Shown here: positions 20,527-28,631 of the stretch, one piece after another
How the letters are laid out: each line of letters opens with the position of its first letter
How positions within the stretch are numbered: the stretch's first letter is position 1
Source of the DNA: Aliihoeflea sp. 40Bstr573
GTDB taxonomy: Bacteria; Pseudomonadota; Alphaproteobacteria; Rhizobiales; Rhizobiaceae
Direction of reading: 5' to 3'
DNA length: 64,000 nucleotides
Assembly (NCBI RefSeq): GCF_024105655.1
Contig: NZ_JAAAMH010000007.1
Coordinates: 124,001 to 188,000 of the forward strand
The notes under the pieces: model-generated
Told to the model about the DNA's origin: nothing
What the model saw: the letters and a program-made list of their open reading frames with translations, nothing else
The model's database searches: none
Program-made: the position numbers and the translations under genes

Positions 20527-21522
20527 TCACAAAGGCTTCTTGATGAGCTTCGACAGCACGCCGACGATGCCTTCCCGGAACAGCATGACGCAGATGACGA
20601 AGACGATGCCCTGGACGATCGTGACCCAGGCTCCGAAGGTCGCCAGATAGTTCTGCATCGTCACGATCACGGCGGCTCCGACGATCGGTCCGAACACCGT
20701 CCCCATGCCGCCGAGCAGCGTCATCAGCACCACCTCGCCCGACATCGACCAGTGGACGTCGGTCAGCGAGGCAAGCTGGAAGACGAAGGCCTTGGTCGAG
20801 CCTGCAAGTCCCGCAAGCGCCGCCGACATGACGAACACGGTCAGCTTGTAGCGGTTGACGCGATAGCCGAGCGAGATCGCACGCGGCTCGTTCTCACGGA
20901 TCGCCTTCAGCACCTGCCCGAAGGGCGAGTGGATGATGCGGTAGATGATGAGCAGGCCACCGAAGGTGATGCCCAGCACCAGCCAGTAGAGCGACATGTG
21001 ATTGGAAATGTCGATCACGCCGAGCAACGGATTGCGCGGTACGCCCTGGATGCCGTCTTCACCGCCCGTGAACGGCGCCTGCAAGGCGAAGAAGTACACC
21101 ATCTGCGCGAAGGCCAGCGTCACCATTGCGAAATAGATGCCCTGACGGCGAATGGCGAGCGATCCGAAGGCCAGGCCAAGGATAGCGGCGGTGGCTGTGC
21201 CCGCAAGGATCGCCAGTTCCGGCGACAGCCCCCACACCTTGGCCGCATGGGCCGAGACATAGCTTGCCGCACCAAAATAGGCCGCGTGGCCGAAGGAGAG
21301 CAGCCCGCCGAAGCCCAGCAGGAGATTGAACGCGCAGGCAAACAGCGCGAAGCACAGCACCTTCATGACGAAGACGGGGTAGAGCATGAAGGGGGCGACG
21401 ATGCCGGCCGCAAGCAGCATGACGAAGATCGCCATGTGATGAGCCGGCATGCCCATCGCCTTCGGGCGGCTTCGGGAAGCGGCGGCGCCCGAACTCGTTT
21501 CGCTATCGGTCACGGAAACCAT
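20527..21522 (-). CDS. livM: Branched-chain amino acid-type ABC transporter permease LivM
   Basis: 331 residues, hydrophobic, with the LivM/BPD_transp_2 pattern: LLLGFGGLLSFGHAAYFG in an early helix and the loop motif AIRENEPRAISLGY that contacts the ATPase. The frame stays open far upstream, but the ATG at 21522 has a GGGAGGAC ribosome-binding site and overlaps the livH stop by one base. It forms the heterodimeric inner-membrane channel with LivH. It is the last gene of the operon, and a terminator lies 20 bases downstream. Confidence 0.92.
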   Translation of the reverse strand: MVSVTDSETSSGAAASRSRPKAMGMPAHHMAIFVMLLAAGIVAPFMLYPVFVMKVLCFALFACAFNLLLGFGGLLSFGHAAYFGAASYVSAHAAKVWGLSPELAILAGTATAAILGLAFGSLAIRRQGIYFAMVTLAFAQMVYFFALQAPFTGGEDGIQGVPRNPLLGVIDISNHMSLYWLVLGITFGGLLIIYRIIHSPFGQVLKAIRENEPRAISLGYRVNRYKLTVFVMSAALAGLAGSTKAFVFQLASLTDVHWSMSGEVVLMTLLGGMGTVFGPIVGAAVIVTMQNYLATFGAWVTIVQGIVFVICVMLFREGIVGVLSKLIKKPL

Positions 21523-22409
21523 CAGACAGTCCTCCCGAACAGGCCGGCGGGCTTGATCATGAGCACGATGGCCATGATGACGAAGATAACGACGGCGGAG
21601 CCCTCGGGATAGAAGACGCGGGTCAGGCCCTCTACCAGGCCGAGGCCGAAGCCGGTTATCACCGAGCCGAGGATCGACCCCATGCCGCCGATGACGACAA
21701 CGGCGAAGACGACGATGATCAGATCGGCGCCCATATTCGGGTTGACCGAGTAGATCGGTGCCGCCAGCACGCCGGCGAAGCCGGCCAGGGCGACGCCGAA
21801 GCCGTAGGTCAGCGTGATCATCAAGGGCACGTTGATGCCGAACGCCCCGACCAGCGTCGGGTTCTCGGTGGCGGCGCGCAGATAGGCGCCAAGACGCGTC
21901 TTCTCGATCACGAACCATGTGCCAAGGCAGACGGCAAGCGAAGCGATGACGACCCAGCCGCGATAGTTCGGCAGGAACATGAAACCCAGATTCGTTCCGC
22001 CGGCGAGTTCCGCCGGGATGCCGTAGGGCAGGCCCGAGATGCCGTATTCGTTGCGCAAGAGGCCTTGAAGGATCAGCGCGAGGCCAAAGGTCAACAGCAG
22101 GCCGTAGAGGTGATCGAGGTGATAGAGCCGCGATATCAGAAGCCGCTCGATGATGATGCCTGTCGCGCCGACGATGATCGGCACGAGCAGCAGCGCCCAC
22201 CAATAGCCGATGCCCAGATAATTGAGCAGCATCCAGGCGACGAAGGCCCCGAGCATATACTGCGCGCCGTGCGTGAAGTTGATGATGTTGAGCAGGCCGA
22301 AGATGATTGCAAGGCCCAAGGACAGCATCGCATAGAACGAGCCGTTGATCAGACCCAGCAACAACTGGCCGAAGAGAGCTTGCGGCGGAATGCCTAGGAG
22401 CTCGAACAT
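21522..22409 (-). CDS. livH: Branched-chain amino acid-type ABC transporter permease LivH
   Basis: 295 residues, with LINGSFYAMLSLGLAIIFGLLNIINFTHG-type helices at the start, characteristic of LivH, and the ATPase-contact motif RAATENPTLVGAFGIN in mid-sequence. It pairs with LivM as the membrane channel. A 10-bp hairpin separates it from the upstream binding-protein gene. It overlaps the livM start by one base. Confidence 0.92.
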   Translation of the reverse strand: MFELLGIPPQALFGQLLLGLINGSFYAMLSLGLAIIFGLLNIINFTHGAQYMLGAFVAWMLLNYLGIGYWWALLLVPIIVGATGIIIERLLISRLYHLDHLYGLLLTFGLALILQGLLRNEYGISGLPYGIPAELAGGTNLGFMFLPNYRGWVVIASLAVCLGTWFVIEKTRLGAYLRAATENPTLVGAFGINVPLMITLTYGFGVALAGFAGVLAAPIYSVNPNMGADLIIVVFAVVVIGGMGSILGSVITGFGLGLVEGLTRVFYPEGSAVVIFVIMAIVLMIKPAGLFGRTV

Positions 22410-22448
22410 GTGCGCATCCCGTGGTCGAGAAATTTACGGAGACCAAAG

Positions 22449-22474
22449 GCGGCGCGGCTCACAGGCCGCGCCGC
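22449..22474 (-). repeat. Strong intercistronic hairpin between binding protein and livH
   Basis: GCGGCGCGGC (22449-22458) and GCCGCGCCGC (22465-22474) form a perfect 10-bp stem with a 6-base loop. It sits in the 81-base gap between the binding-protein stop and the livH start. Such hairpins in ABC operons often stabilise the upstream binding-protein message or attenuate the permease genes. Confidence 0.6.
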
Positions 22475-22490
22475 ATCGATTGACACAAGC

Positions 22491-23684
22491 CTACTCGACG
22501 AGCGGGCAGCCACCTTCCTCAAGCGGACGGAAGGCTTCCGCCGCAGGCGTCGTCGCAACGGTCTCGAAATAGTCCCACGGTCCTTCCGACTGGTCTGGCG
22601 TCTTGACCCGGAAGAGGTAGGAATCGTGGATGTGGCGGCCGTCGGCGCGGACTTCGCCCTTGCCGAACAGCGGATCGTCGGACGGCATTTCCTTCATCTT
22701 GGCGACGACATCCTTGGAAGTCTTGTCGCCGACGGCCTCAACGGCCTTGAGGTAGTGAAGGATGCTCGAATAGACGCCGGCCTGGACCATGGACGGCTTC
22801 TTGCCGGTCTCTTCCTCGAAGCGGGCCGACCATTCGCGGGTGCCTTCGTTCAAATCCCAGTAGAAGCTTGAGGTGAGCAGCAGGCCCTGCGCGACGTCGA
22901 GACCGAGCGCGTGGATGTCGTTGATGAAGACGAGCAGGCCCGCGAGCGACTGTCCGCCCTGGGTGATGCCGAATTCGGATGCCTGCTTGATCGAGTTGAT
23001 CGTGTCGCCGCCGGCATTGGCAAGGCCGATGACCTTGGCGCCCGAGGACTGTGCCTGGAGCAGGAAGGACGAGAAGTCCGTGCCTGGGAACGGGGTGCGA
23101 ACGGAGCCGACGATCTCGCCGCCGGCCGCCTCGACGACCGCCGAAGTGTCACGCTCGAGCGCGTGGCCGAAAGCGTAGTCGGCGGTGACGAAGAACCACG
23201 TGTCGCCACCGTTCTCGACGACCGCGCGGCCCGTGCCGTTCGCGAGCTGCCAGGTGTCGTAGGTCCAGTGGACCGTATTGGGCGAGCAGGCCGCGCCGGT
23301 CAGGTCAGACGTAGCAGCGCCCGAATTCAGGAACACCTTGTCGGATTCGCGCGTGATGTCGTTGATGGCGAGCGCGACCGAGGAGGTCGGCACATCGACG
23401 ATCACGTCGACATTCTCGGTGTCGTACCACTGGCGCGCAATGGTGGAGCCCACGTCCGGCTTGTTCTGGTGGTCGGCCGAGACGATCTCGACATTGATGT
23501 CCTTGGATTCGGCGTCGAAATCCTCGACCGCCATGCGGGCGGCGACGACGGAGCCTTCGCCGGCGATGTCAGCATAGATGCCCGAGCGATCGTTCAGGAC
23601 GCCGATCTTGATGTCGACGGCATAGGCCGGCGCGGCGAACACCGCGGCGGCGATCGATCCCAGAAGAATCGTCTTCAAGTTCAT
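22491..23684 (-). CDS. Periplasmic substrate-binding protein of a Liv-type ABC importer
   Basis: 397 residues with a Sec signal peptide (positive MNLK, hydrophobic core, AYA cleavage site near residue 22). A type-1 periplasmic binding fold follows (IKIGVLNDRSGIYADIAGEGS start, Peripla_BP_6 family). The ligand could be a branched-chain or other amino acid, an amide or an aromatic acid; sequence alone does not decide. It lies between the ATPase genes and the permease genes of the same operon, with a hairpin after its stop that may raise its relative expression. Confidence 0.9.
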   Translation of the reverse strand: MNLKTILLGSIAAAVFAAPAYAVDIKIGVLNDRSGIYADIAGEGSVVAARMAVEDFDAESKDINVEIVSADHQNKPDVGSTIARQWYDTENVDVIVDVPTSSVALAINDITRESDKVFLNSGAATSDLTGAACSPNTVHWTYDTWQLANGTGRAVVENGGDTWFFVTADYAFGHALERDTSAVVEAAGGEIVGSVRTPFPGTDFSSFLLQAQSSGAKVIGLANAGGDTINSIKQASEFGITQGGQSLAGLLVFINDIHALGLDVAQGLLLTSSFYWDLNEGTREWSARFEEETGKKPSMVQAGVYSSILHYLKAVEAVGDKTSKDVVAKMKEMPSDDPLFGKGEVRADGRHIHDSYLFRVKTPDQSEGPWDYFETVATTPAAEAFRPLEEGGCPLVE

Positions 23685-23729
23685 GTCCTCACTCCTCCAC
23701 TTGCGACGCTTATGAGCGCCTTTCCTCAG

Positions 23730-24476
23730 TCAGACGCCCAGATAGGCGTGCAGTTTCTCGATGTTGGCATCGAGTTCGTCGTTCAGGATCTGGTCGACGA
23801 CCTTGCCCTGTTCGACGACGAAATGGCGGTCCGCCACGGTGGCGGCGAACCGGAAGTTCTGCTCGACCAGAACGATGGTGAAGCCCTCCTGCTTCAGCCG
23901 CGCGATGGTCTTGCCGATCTGCTGGATGATGACCGGCGCAAGACCCTCGGTCGGCTCGTCCAGGAGCAGCGTCTTGGCCCCGGTGCGCAGGATGCGCCCG
24001 ATCGCCAGCATCTGCTGCTCGCCGCCGGAAAGCTTGGTGCCCTGCGAGTTCAGGCGCTCCTTCAGATTCGGGAACAGCTCGAAGATGCGCTCCACCGTCA
24101 TGCCGCCGGCCTTGACCTGCGGGGGAAGCATCAGGTTCTCCTCGACCGAGAGCGAGGAGAAGATGCCGCGCTCTTCGGGGCAATAGGCGATGCCGGCGCG
24201 CGCGATGGTGCGGGCGGGCAGCTTGATCGTCTCCTTGCCCTCGAAAGTCACCGAACCGGTGCGCTTGCCAAGGATGCCCATGATCGCCTTCAGCGTCGTG
24301 GTCTTGCCGGCGCCGTTACGGCCCAAGAGCGTGACGACCTCGCCCGGCTTGACGTCGAAGGTGACGCCATGGAGCGCATGGCTTTCGCCATACCAGGCGT
24401 TCAGGTCGCGGACGGCCAGAAGCGGCGCGGCCGCCGATTGCGCCGCCGGCTTGGCGGCAAGAGCTGCATCATGCAT
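23730..24476 (-). CDS. livF: Liv-type ABC transporter ATP-binding protein LivF
   Basis: 248 residues. Walker A is GRNGAGKTT, the signature LSGGEQQMLAIGR, and Walker B LLLDEPTEGLAP with a Q/H loop typical of LivF. The longer open frame (to 24563) was trimmed to the ATG at 24476, which overlaps the livG stop by 8 bases and leaves a short Ala/Pro-rich N-terminus before the ABC domain. It powers import together with LivG. Confidence 0.92.
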   Translation of the reverse strand: MHDAALAAKPAAQSAAAPLLAVRDLNAWYGESHALHGVTFDVKPGEVVTLLGRNGAGKTTTLKAIMGILGKRTGSVTFEGKETIKLPARTIARAGIAYCPEERGIFSSLSVEENLMLPPQVKAGGMTVERIFELFPNLKERLNSQGTKLSGGEQQMLAIGRILRTGAKTLLLDEPTEGLAPVIIQQIGKTIARLKQEGFTIVLVEQNFRFAATVADRHFVVEQGKVVDQILNDELDANIEKLHAYLGV

Positions 24477-25224
24477 GGGCGACTCCGATATAGGCTTCGA
24501 CAACGCGCGGGTCCTTGGAAACGGTCGCATAGTCGCCTTCGGCGAGCACCTTGCCGCGGGCAAGAACCGTGATCGTGTCCGAGAGATCGGCGACGACCGA
24601 CAGATTGTGCTCGACCATCAGCACGGTGCGATTGGCCGAAATGCGCTTGATCAGTGCGGAAATGCGCTCGACGTCCTCATGGCCCATACCGGCCATCGGC
24701 TCGTCGAGAAGCAGCATCTCGGGATCGAGCGCTAGCGTCGTCGCAATCTCCAGCGCGCGCTTGCGGCCGTAGGAGAGTTCGCCGGCGAGCGTGTCCGCGA
24801 ATTCCGACAGGCCGACATCGGCCAGAAGCTCGAGCGCACGGCCGTCATAGTCGGACAGATGTTTTTCGGAGCGCCAGAAATCGAACGAATCGCCGCGCTT
24901 GCGCTGCAGCGCGATGCGCACGTTCTCCATCGCCGTCAGGTTCGGGAAGACCGCCGAAATCTGGAACGAGCGCACCAGACCGAGCCGCGCGATGTCGGCC
25001 GGCGACATCGAGGTGATGTCCTCGCCCTTGTAGGTGATCTGTCCGCGCGAGGGCGACAGGAACTTGGTCAGGAGATTGAAGCAAGTGGTCTTGCCGGCCC
25101 CGTTGGGACCAATGAGCGCGTGAATCGTGCCCCGCTTCACGCTCAAATCGACGCCTTCCACAGCGAAGAAGCCCTTGAACTCCTTCGTCAGGTCGCGCGC
25201 CGACAGAATGATACTGTCAGTCAT
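24469..25224 (-). CDS. livG: Liv-type ABC transporter ATP-binding protein LivG
   Basis: 251 residues. Walker A is GPNGAGKTTCFN, followed by an ELSYGRKRALEIA signature and LLLDEPMAGMGHED, all LivG hallmarks. The ATG at 25224 was chosen because GAGGAGG lies about 10 bases upstream and the longer frame gives a non-homologous leader. It is the first gene of the operon; the 253-base gap to the left end of the ars operon (25225-25477) presumably holds the liv promoter, but no convincing -35/-10 pair was recognised. Confidence 0.92.
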   Translation of the reverse strand: MTDSIILSARDLTKEFKGFFAVEGVDLSVKRGTIHALIGPNGAGKTTCFNLLTKFLSPSRGQITYKGEDITSMSPADIARLGLVRSFQISAVFPNLTAMENVRIALQRKRGDSFDFWRSEKHLSDYDGRALELLADVGLSEFADTLAGELSYGRKRALEIATTLALDPEMLLLDEPMAGMGHEDVERISALIKRISANRTVLMVEHNLSVVADLSDTITVLARGKVLAEGDYATVSKDPRVVEAYIGVAHA

Positions 25225-25477
25225 GCGTATATGTTCCTCCTCGGCGCCGGCGAGAAAGCTGCGTGGTTTAATGCCGGGCTCTCCCATGGCCCACCATCGC
25301 AGCGCCCTTGGTCCAGCGCTTGTCGTTGCGCATGAATGCACGCCAGCGCGACAGATGCAAGTTCGTAGAAATACGCTGCCTTGCACCGCACAAAGCCTTG
25401 CGAAATCAGTCGTTTCAGTCTTCGCAGGCGCGAACTCTACGACTTAAGTCTAGTACGCTTCTTGTGATGACCTTTGG

Positions 25478-26188
25478 TCAGATCGCGCTCTGGTTGACGC
25501 GGCTCGACACCTCTTCAACCGTCTCGACCCGTTCGGAATACCTGTCCGTGAGGTAGTCTGCACGGCCGCGCAGGAGAAGCGTGAATTTCATGAGCTCCTC
25601 CATGACGTCAACGACCCGGTCGTAATAGGAGGATGGACGCATCCGGCCGGCTTGGTCGAACTCGTTGAGCGCCTTGGCGACGGAGGACTGGTTGGGGATC
25701 GTGACCATGCGCATCCAGCGGCCGAGGATGCGCAACTGGTTGAGTGCGTTGAAGCTTTGCGATCCGCCGCAGACCTGCATCAGCGCGAGCGTGCGGCCCT
25801 GCGTCGGCCGCATTCCGCCCAGCGAGAGCGGCAGTCAGTCAATCTGGGCCTTCATGATGCCAGACATGGCACCGTGACGTTCGGGTGAGCACCAGACTTG
25901 CGCTTCGGACCACATCGACAGTTCGCGCAGTTCCCGGACCTTCGGGTGGTCGGCGCTCTCGGCATCAGGCAAGGGAAGTCCGCGCGGGTCGAAGATCTTC
26001 ACCTCGGCGCCGAACGCTTCGAGAAGGCGCGCCGCTTCGAGCGTCAGAAAGCGCGAATAAGAGAGTTCTCGCAGCGAACCGTAGAGCATCAGCACGCGTG
26101 GCTTGTGCGTCAGGCGATCCTGCGCAAAGAGCGCGTCGTGGTCGATCGGGCGGAACGCATCCTGACGCAATGCTGGAAGATCCGTCAT
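25478..26188 (-). pseudogene. arsH: arsH, NADPH-dependent FMN reductase interrupted by an in-frame TGA
   Basis: Two open segments in the same frame (26188-25835 and 25813-25478) together give about 236 codons, the normal ArsH length. The first half ends ...GIMKAQID, then a TGA at 25837-25835, then [13 protein letters not shown]. In the family this junction is IDW(I/L)PLSLGG, so TGA stands exactly where a conserved Trp (TGG) is expected: one base change, no frameshift. The remaining sequence (SGGSQSFN-like flavodoxin loop, [20 protein letters not shown]) looks fully conserved, which suggests a recent mutation or a sequencing error. Intact ArsH oxidises trivalent organoarsenicals. It is the last gene of the ars operon. 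Confidence 0.85.
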
Positions 26189-26189
26189 G

Positions 26190-26594
26190 TCAGCGCGCCC
26201 TCACAATCTCGCCATCCTCCTTCACGAAATCCTCGGCGATCGGGTTCGGTAAGATTTCGAGCACCTGCTCCGACGGTCGGCAAAGACGGGTCCCTTTCGG
26301 CGTCTCGACGATCGGGCGGTTGATGAGGATGGGGTGCGCGAGCATGAGATCGACGAGTTCGTCGTCGCTCCACTTGTCCTCGGCGAGCCCGAGTTCCCCA
26401 TAAGGTGTGCCCTTCTCGCGCAGGAGCATGCGGGGCGTAATTCCCATCTTCGCGATCAGCTCGACGATGCGATCACGCGACGGCGGGGACTTCAGATATT
26501 CGACGACGACAGGCTCCTCACCCGAGGTGCGGATCATCTCCAGCGTGTTGCGCGAAGTGCCGCAGGCCGGGTTGTGGTAGATGGTGACGGTCAT
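26190..26594 (-). CDS. arsC: Arsenate reductase, glutaredoxin-coupled ArsC type
   Basis: 134 residues of the ArsC/Spx thioredoxin-like fold. The catalytic Cys11 sits in [10 protein letters not shown], and a conserved Arg triad is represented in NRPIV and RLCRP. It reduces arsenate to arsenite with glutathione and glutaredoxin in the cytoplasm. It ends one base before the arsH start. A second, unrelated arsenate reductase lies in the same operon. Confidence 0.93.
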   Translation of the reverse strand: MTVTIYHNPACGTSRNTLEMIRTSGEEPVVVEYLKSPPSRDRIVELIAKMGITPRMLLREKGTPYGELGLAEDKWSDDELVDLMLAHPILINRPIVETPKGTRLCRPSEQVLEILPNPIAEDFVKEDGEIVRAR

Positions 26595-26603
26595 TGCATC
26601 TCC

Positions 26604-27671
26604 TTAGGCGAACCAGTGGCGGGTGCGGTTGGCGAAGGCCACCAGTGAGAGCATCACCGGCACCTCGACCAGCACGCCGACCACGGTGGCAAGCGCGGCA
26701 CCCGAATTCAGGCCGAACAAGCCGATGGCGACCGCCACCGCGAGTTCAAAGAAATTCGACGTCCCGATCAGCGCGCAGGGCGCGGCAACATCGAACGGCA
26801 CTTTCCAGGCGCGTGCGGCAAAATAGGCGAGAAAGAAGATGCCGTAGGACTGGATCAGGAGCGGCATCGCGATCAGGACGATGACCAGCGGATTGTCGAG
26901 GATCACGTTGCCCTGGAAGGCGAAGAGCAGGACGACCGTCGCAATCAGCCCGACGACGGAGATCGGCTTCAACTTCGCCGTGAAAGCCGATACCGCCGCC
27001 TCGCCACCCCTGCCATTGGCCCTGCCGATCAGCCAGCTTCGCACCAGCGCGCCGGCGAGAAGGGGAATGACGATGTAAAGAACCACCGACAGGAGCAGCG
27101 TCTCCCACGGCACCACGATGTCGGTAACGCCCAGAAGCAGCGCGACGATCGGCGCGAAGGCGAAGACCATGATGATGTCGTTCACCGAGACTTGCACCAG
27201 GGTGTAGTTCGGGTCGCCGCGCGTCATCTGGCTCCAGACGAACACCATCGCCGTGCAAGGTGCCGCGCCGAGCAGGATCAGCCCGGCGATATATTGCTGC
27301 GCGTCGGCAGGGTCGATCAGCGGCGCAAAGAGATATTCGAAGAACAGAACGGCCAGCGCGGCCATGGTGAAAGGCTTGACCAGCCAGTTGACGACGACCG
27401 TCAGCACCAGCCCCTTCGGCTTGTCGCCGACATGGCGCAGGCTGGCGAAATCGACATTGACCATCATCGGGAACACCATCGCCCAGATGAGGATGGCGAC
27501 CGGCAAATTGACCGAAGCGACTTCGAGAGCAGCAAGAAAGCCGACAAGCTGCGGGGCAATGGCCCCAAGCACGATACCGGCCAGAATCGCGGCGGCGATC
27601 CAGGCGGACAGCCATTTTTCGAAAAAGCCGATGCCGGCCGGCGCGCGCTCGTTCAAGATATCATGAGTCAT
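26604..27671 (-). CDS. acr3: Arsenite efflux permease, ACR3 family
   Basis: 355 residues, about ten membrane helices. The essential Cys of the ACR3 family is present in [15 protein letters not shown] in the fourth helix. It expels arsenite from the cytoplasm, driven by the membrane potential or proton gradient. Its ATG overlaps the stop of the upstream arsC by 4 bases, so translation is probably coupled. Confidence 0.94.
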   Translation of the reverse strand: MTHDILNERAPAGIGFFEKWLSAWIAAAILAGIVLGAIAPQLVGFLAALEVASVNLPVAILIWAMVFPMMVNVDFASLRHVGDKPKGLVLTVVVNWLVKPFTMAALAVLFFEYLFAPLIDPADAQQYIAGLILLGAAPCTAMVFVWSQMTRGDPNYTLVQVSVNDIIMVFAFAPIVALLLGVTDIVVPWETLLLSVVLYIVIPLLAGALVRSWLIGRANGRGGEAAVSAFTAKLKPISVVGLIATVVLLFAFQGNVILDNPLVIVLIAMPLLIQSYGIFFLAYFAARAWKVPFDVAAPCALIGTSNFFELAVAVAIGLFGLNSGAALATVVGVLVEVPVMLSLVAFANRTRHWFA

Positions 27672-28192
27672 TGGGAAAATTCCGTCCAGGCCTGCGCCTT
27701 GCCGCTTTGGCCGATCTCATCCAGCCGGCGTTTCAGGGCCAGCCGGTCGATCGCTTCGATGGGAAGGGCCGTGAAGACCGAAATGCGGTTCGCGAGCATC
27801 CTGTAAGCCTCGGCAAAGGCGAGGTGGCGCTCGGCATCCGTGCCATCGGCGCGCGCCGGATCTGGAATGCCCCAATGCGCCGTCATCGGGTGACCGGGCC
27901 AGACCGGGCAGGATTCACCGGCCGCGTCGTCGCAGACGGTGAAGATGAAATCCATCTGCGGCGCGCCGGATTCCGCAAACTCGTCCCAGCTCTTCGAACG
28001 CGCAAAGCTTGTGTCGATGTTCATGCCGGACAGGAGCTCGAGCGCGAAGGGGTGGACCGCGCCGCGTGGGAAGGAGCCCGCCGAATATGCCTTGAACCGG
28101 TTGCCGCCGACCTGGTTCAGGATCGCCTCGGCAAGGATCGAGCGCGCCGAGTTGGCGGTGCAGAGAAAAAGGACGTTGTGGGGTCGCTGCAT
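27668..28192 (-). CDS. arsC: Arsenate reductase, low-molecular-weight phosphatase type
   Basis: 174 residues of the LMW protein tyrosine phosphatase fold. The P-loop CTANSAR (Cys11 to Arg17, CX5R) is near the N-terminus, two further Cys ([15 protein letters not shown]) suit the redox relay of thioredoxin-coupled ArsC, and the WGIPDPA motif carries the general-acid Asp. It reduces arsenate before Acr3 export. It is the first structural gene after arsR and overlaps acr3 by 4 bases. Confidence 0.92.
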   Translation of the reverse strand: MQRPHNVLFLCTANSARSILAEAILNQVGGNRFKAYSAGSFPRGAVHPFALELLSGMNIDTSFARSKSWDEFAESGAPQMDFIFTVCDDAAGESCPVWPGHPMTAHWGIPDPARADGTDAERHLAFAEAYRMLANRISVFTALPIEAIDRLALKRRLDEIGQSGKAQAWTEFSQ

Positions 28193-28201
28193 GTCACACC
28201 T

Positions 28202-28534
28202 TCAGCATTTGCAGGCGATGGCGTCGAGGACGGGACGGCAGAGCTCCGGTTCCCCCTGGCAGCAATCTTCCATCAGATACGCCATCAGGTCGCGAAAGCC
28301 CGTCATGTCGGCGAAGTAGCGGATGATGCGGCTTTCGCGCTGCGAACGGACAAGGCCGGCGGAAGCCAGGATGCGCAGGTGAGCCGACATGGTGTTCTGC
28401 ACGGCGCCCAGCCGCTCGGCGATCTCTCCGGCCGGAAGTCCGGCCTCGCCCTCGCGTACGAGCAGCCGGAACACATCGAGGCGGGTCTCCTGCCCCAGCG
28501 CCGCGAGTGCGGCCAAAGATTGCATCTTATCCAT
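28202..28534 (-). CDS. arsR: ArsR family metalloregulator
   Basis: 110 residues with a winged helix (TMSAHLRILASAGLVRSQRESR). A C-terminal Cys cluster (EDCCQGEPELC ... ACKC) probably binds As(III), as in the rhizobial ArsR subgroup whose ligands are C-terminal rather than in the recognition helix. It should repress the operon that it heads and release DNA on binding arsenite. Divergent from the AI-2E family gene. Confidence 0.92.
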   Translation of the reverse strand: MDKMQSLAALAALGQETRLDVFRLLVREGEAGLPAGEIAERLGAVQNTMSAHLRILASAGLVRSQRESRIIRYFADMTGFRDLMAYLMEDCCQGEPELCRPVLDAIACKC

Positions 28535-28554
28535 TTATCTACCCTTCTCGATAT

Positions 28555-28567
28555 GTCAGTATCTGAC
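28555..28567. promoter_or_regulatory. Possible ArsR operator
   Basis: GTCAG-TAT-CTGAC is a perfect 5-bp inverted repeat with a 3-base centre, 20-33 bases upstream of the arsR start codon. The position suits an autorepressing operator. The half-sites are short, so chance cannot be excluded. Confidence 0.4.
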
Positions 28568-28631
28568 CTTTCGGCTGCGGTCAATCGAATGGCGGCTGGA
28601 CAATGCCGACGCGACAAGCGAGAGATCGGGT

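Noticed and set aside
20527-22446. A single 639-codon protein covering livM and livH
   Set aside because: Only the last 331 residues look like LivM. The upstream half is an off-frame reading of livH, and a strong RBS precedes the internal ATG at 21522.
25835-25837. Selenocysteine recoding of the arsH TGA
   Set aside because: The family has Trp here, not Cys, no SECIS-like hairpin was seen, and ArsH has no known selenoform.
25478-26188. Two separate genes in place of arsH
   Set aside because: Both segments lie in one frame, are divided only by TGA plus 7 codons, and together match one ArsH.
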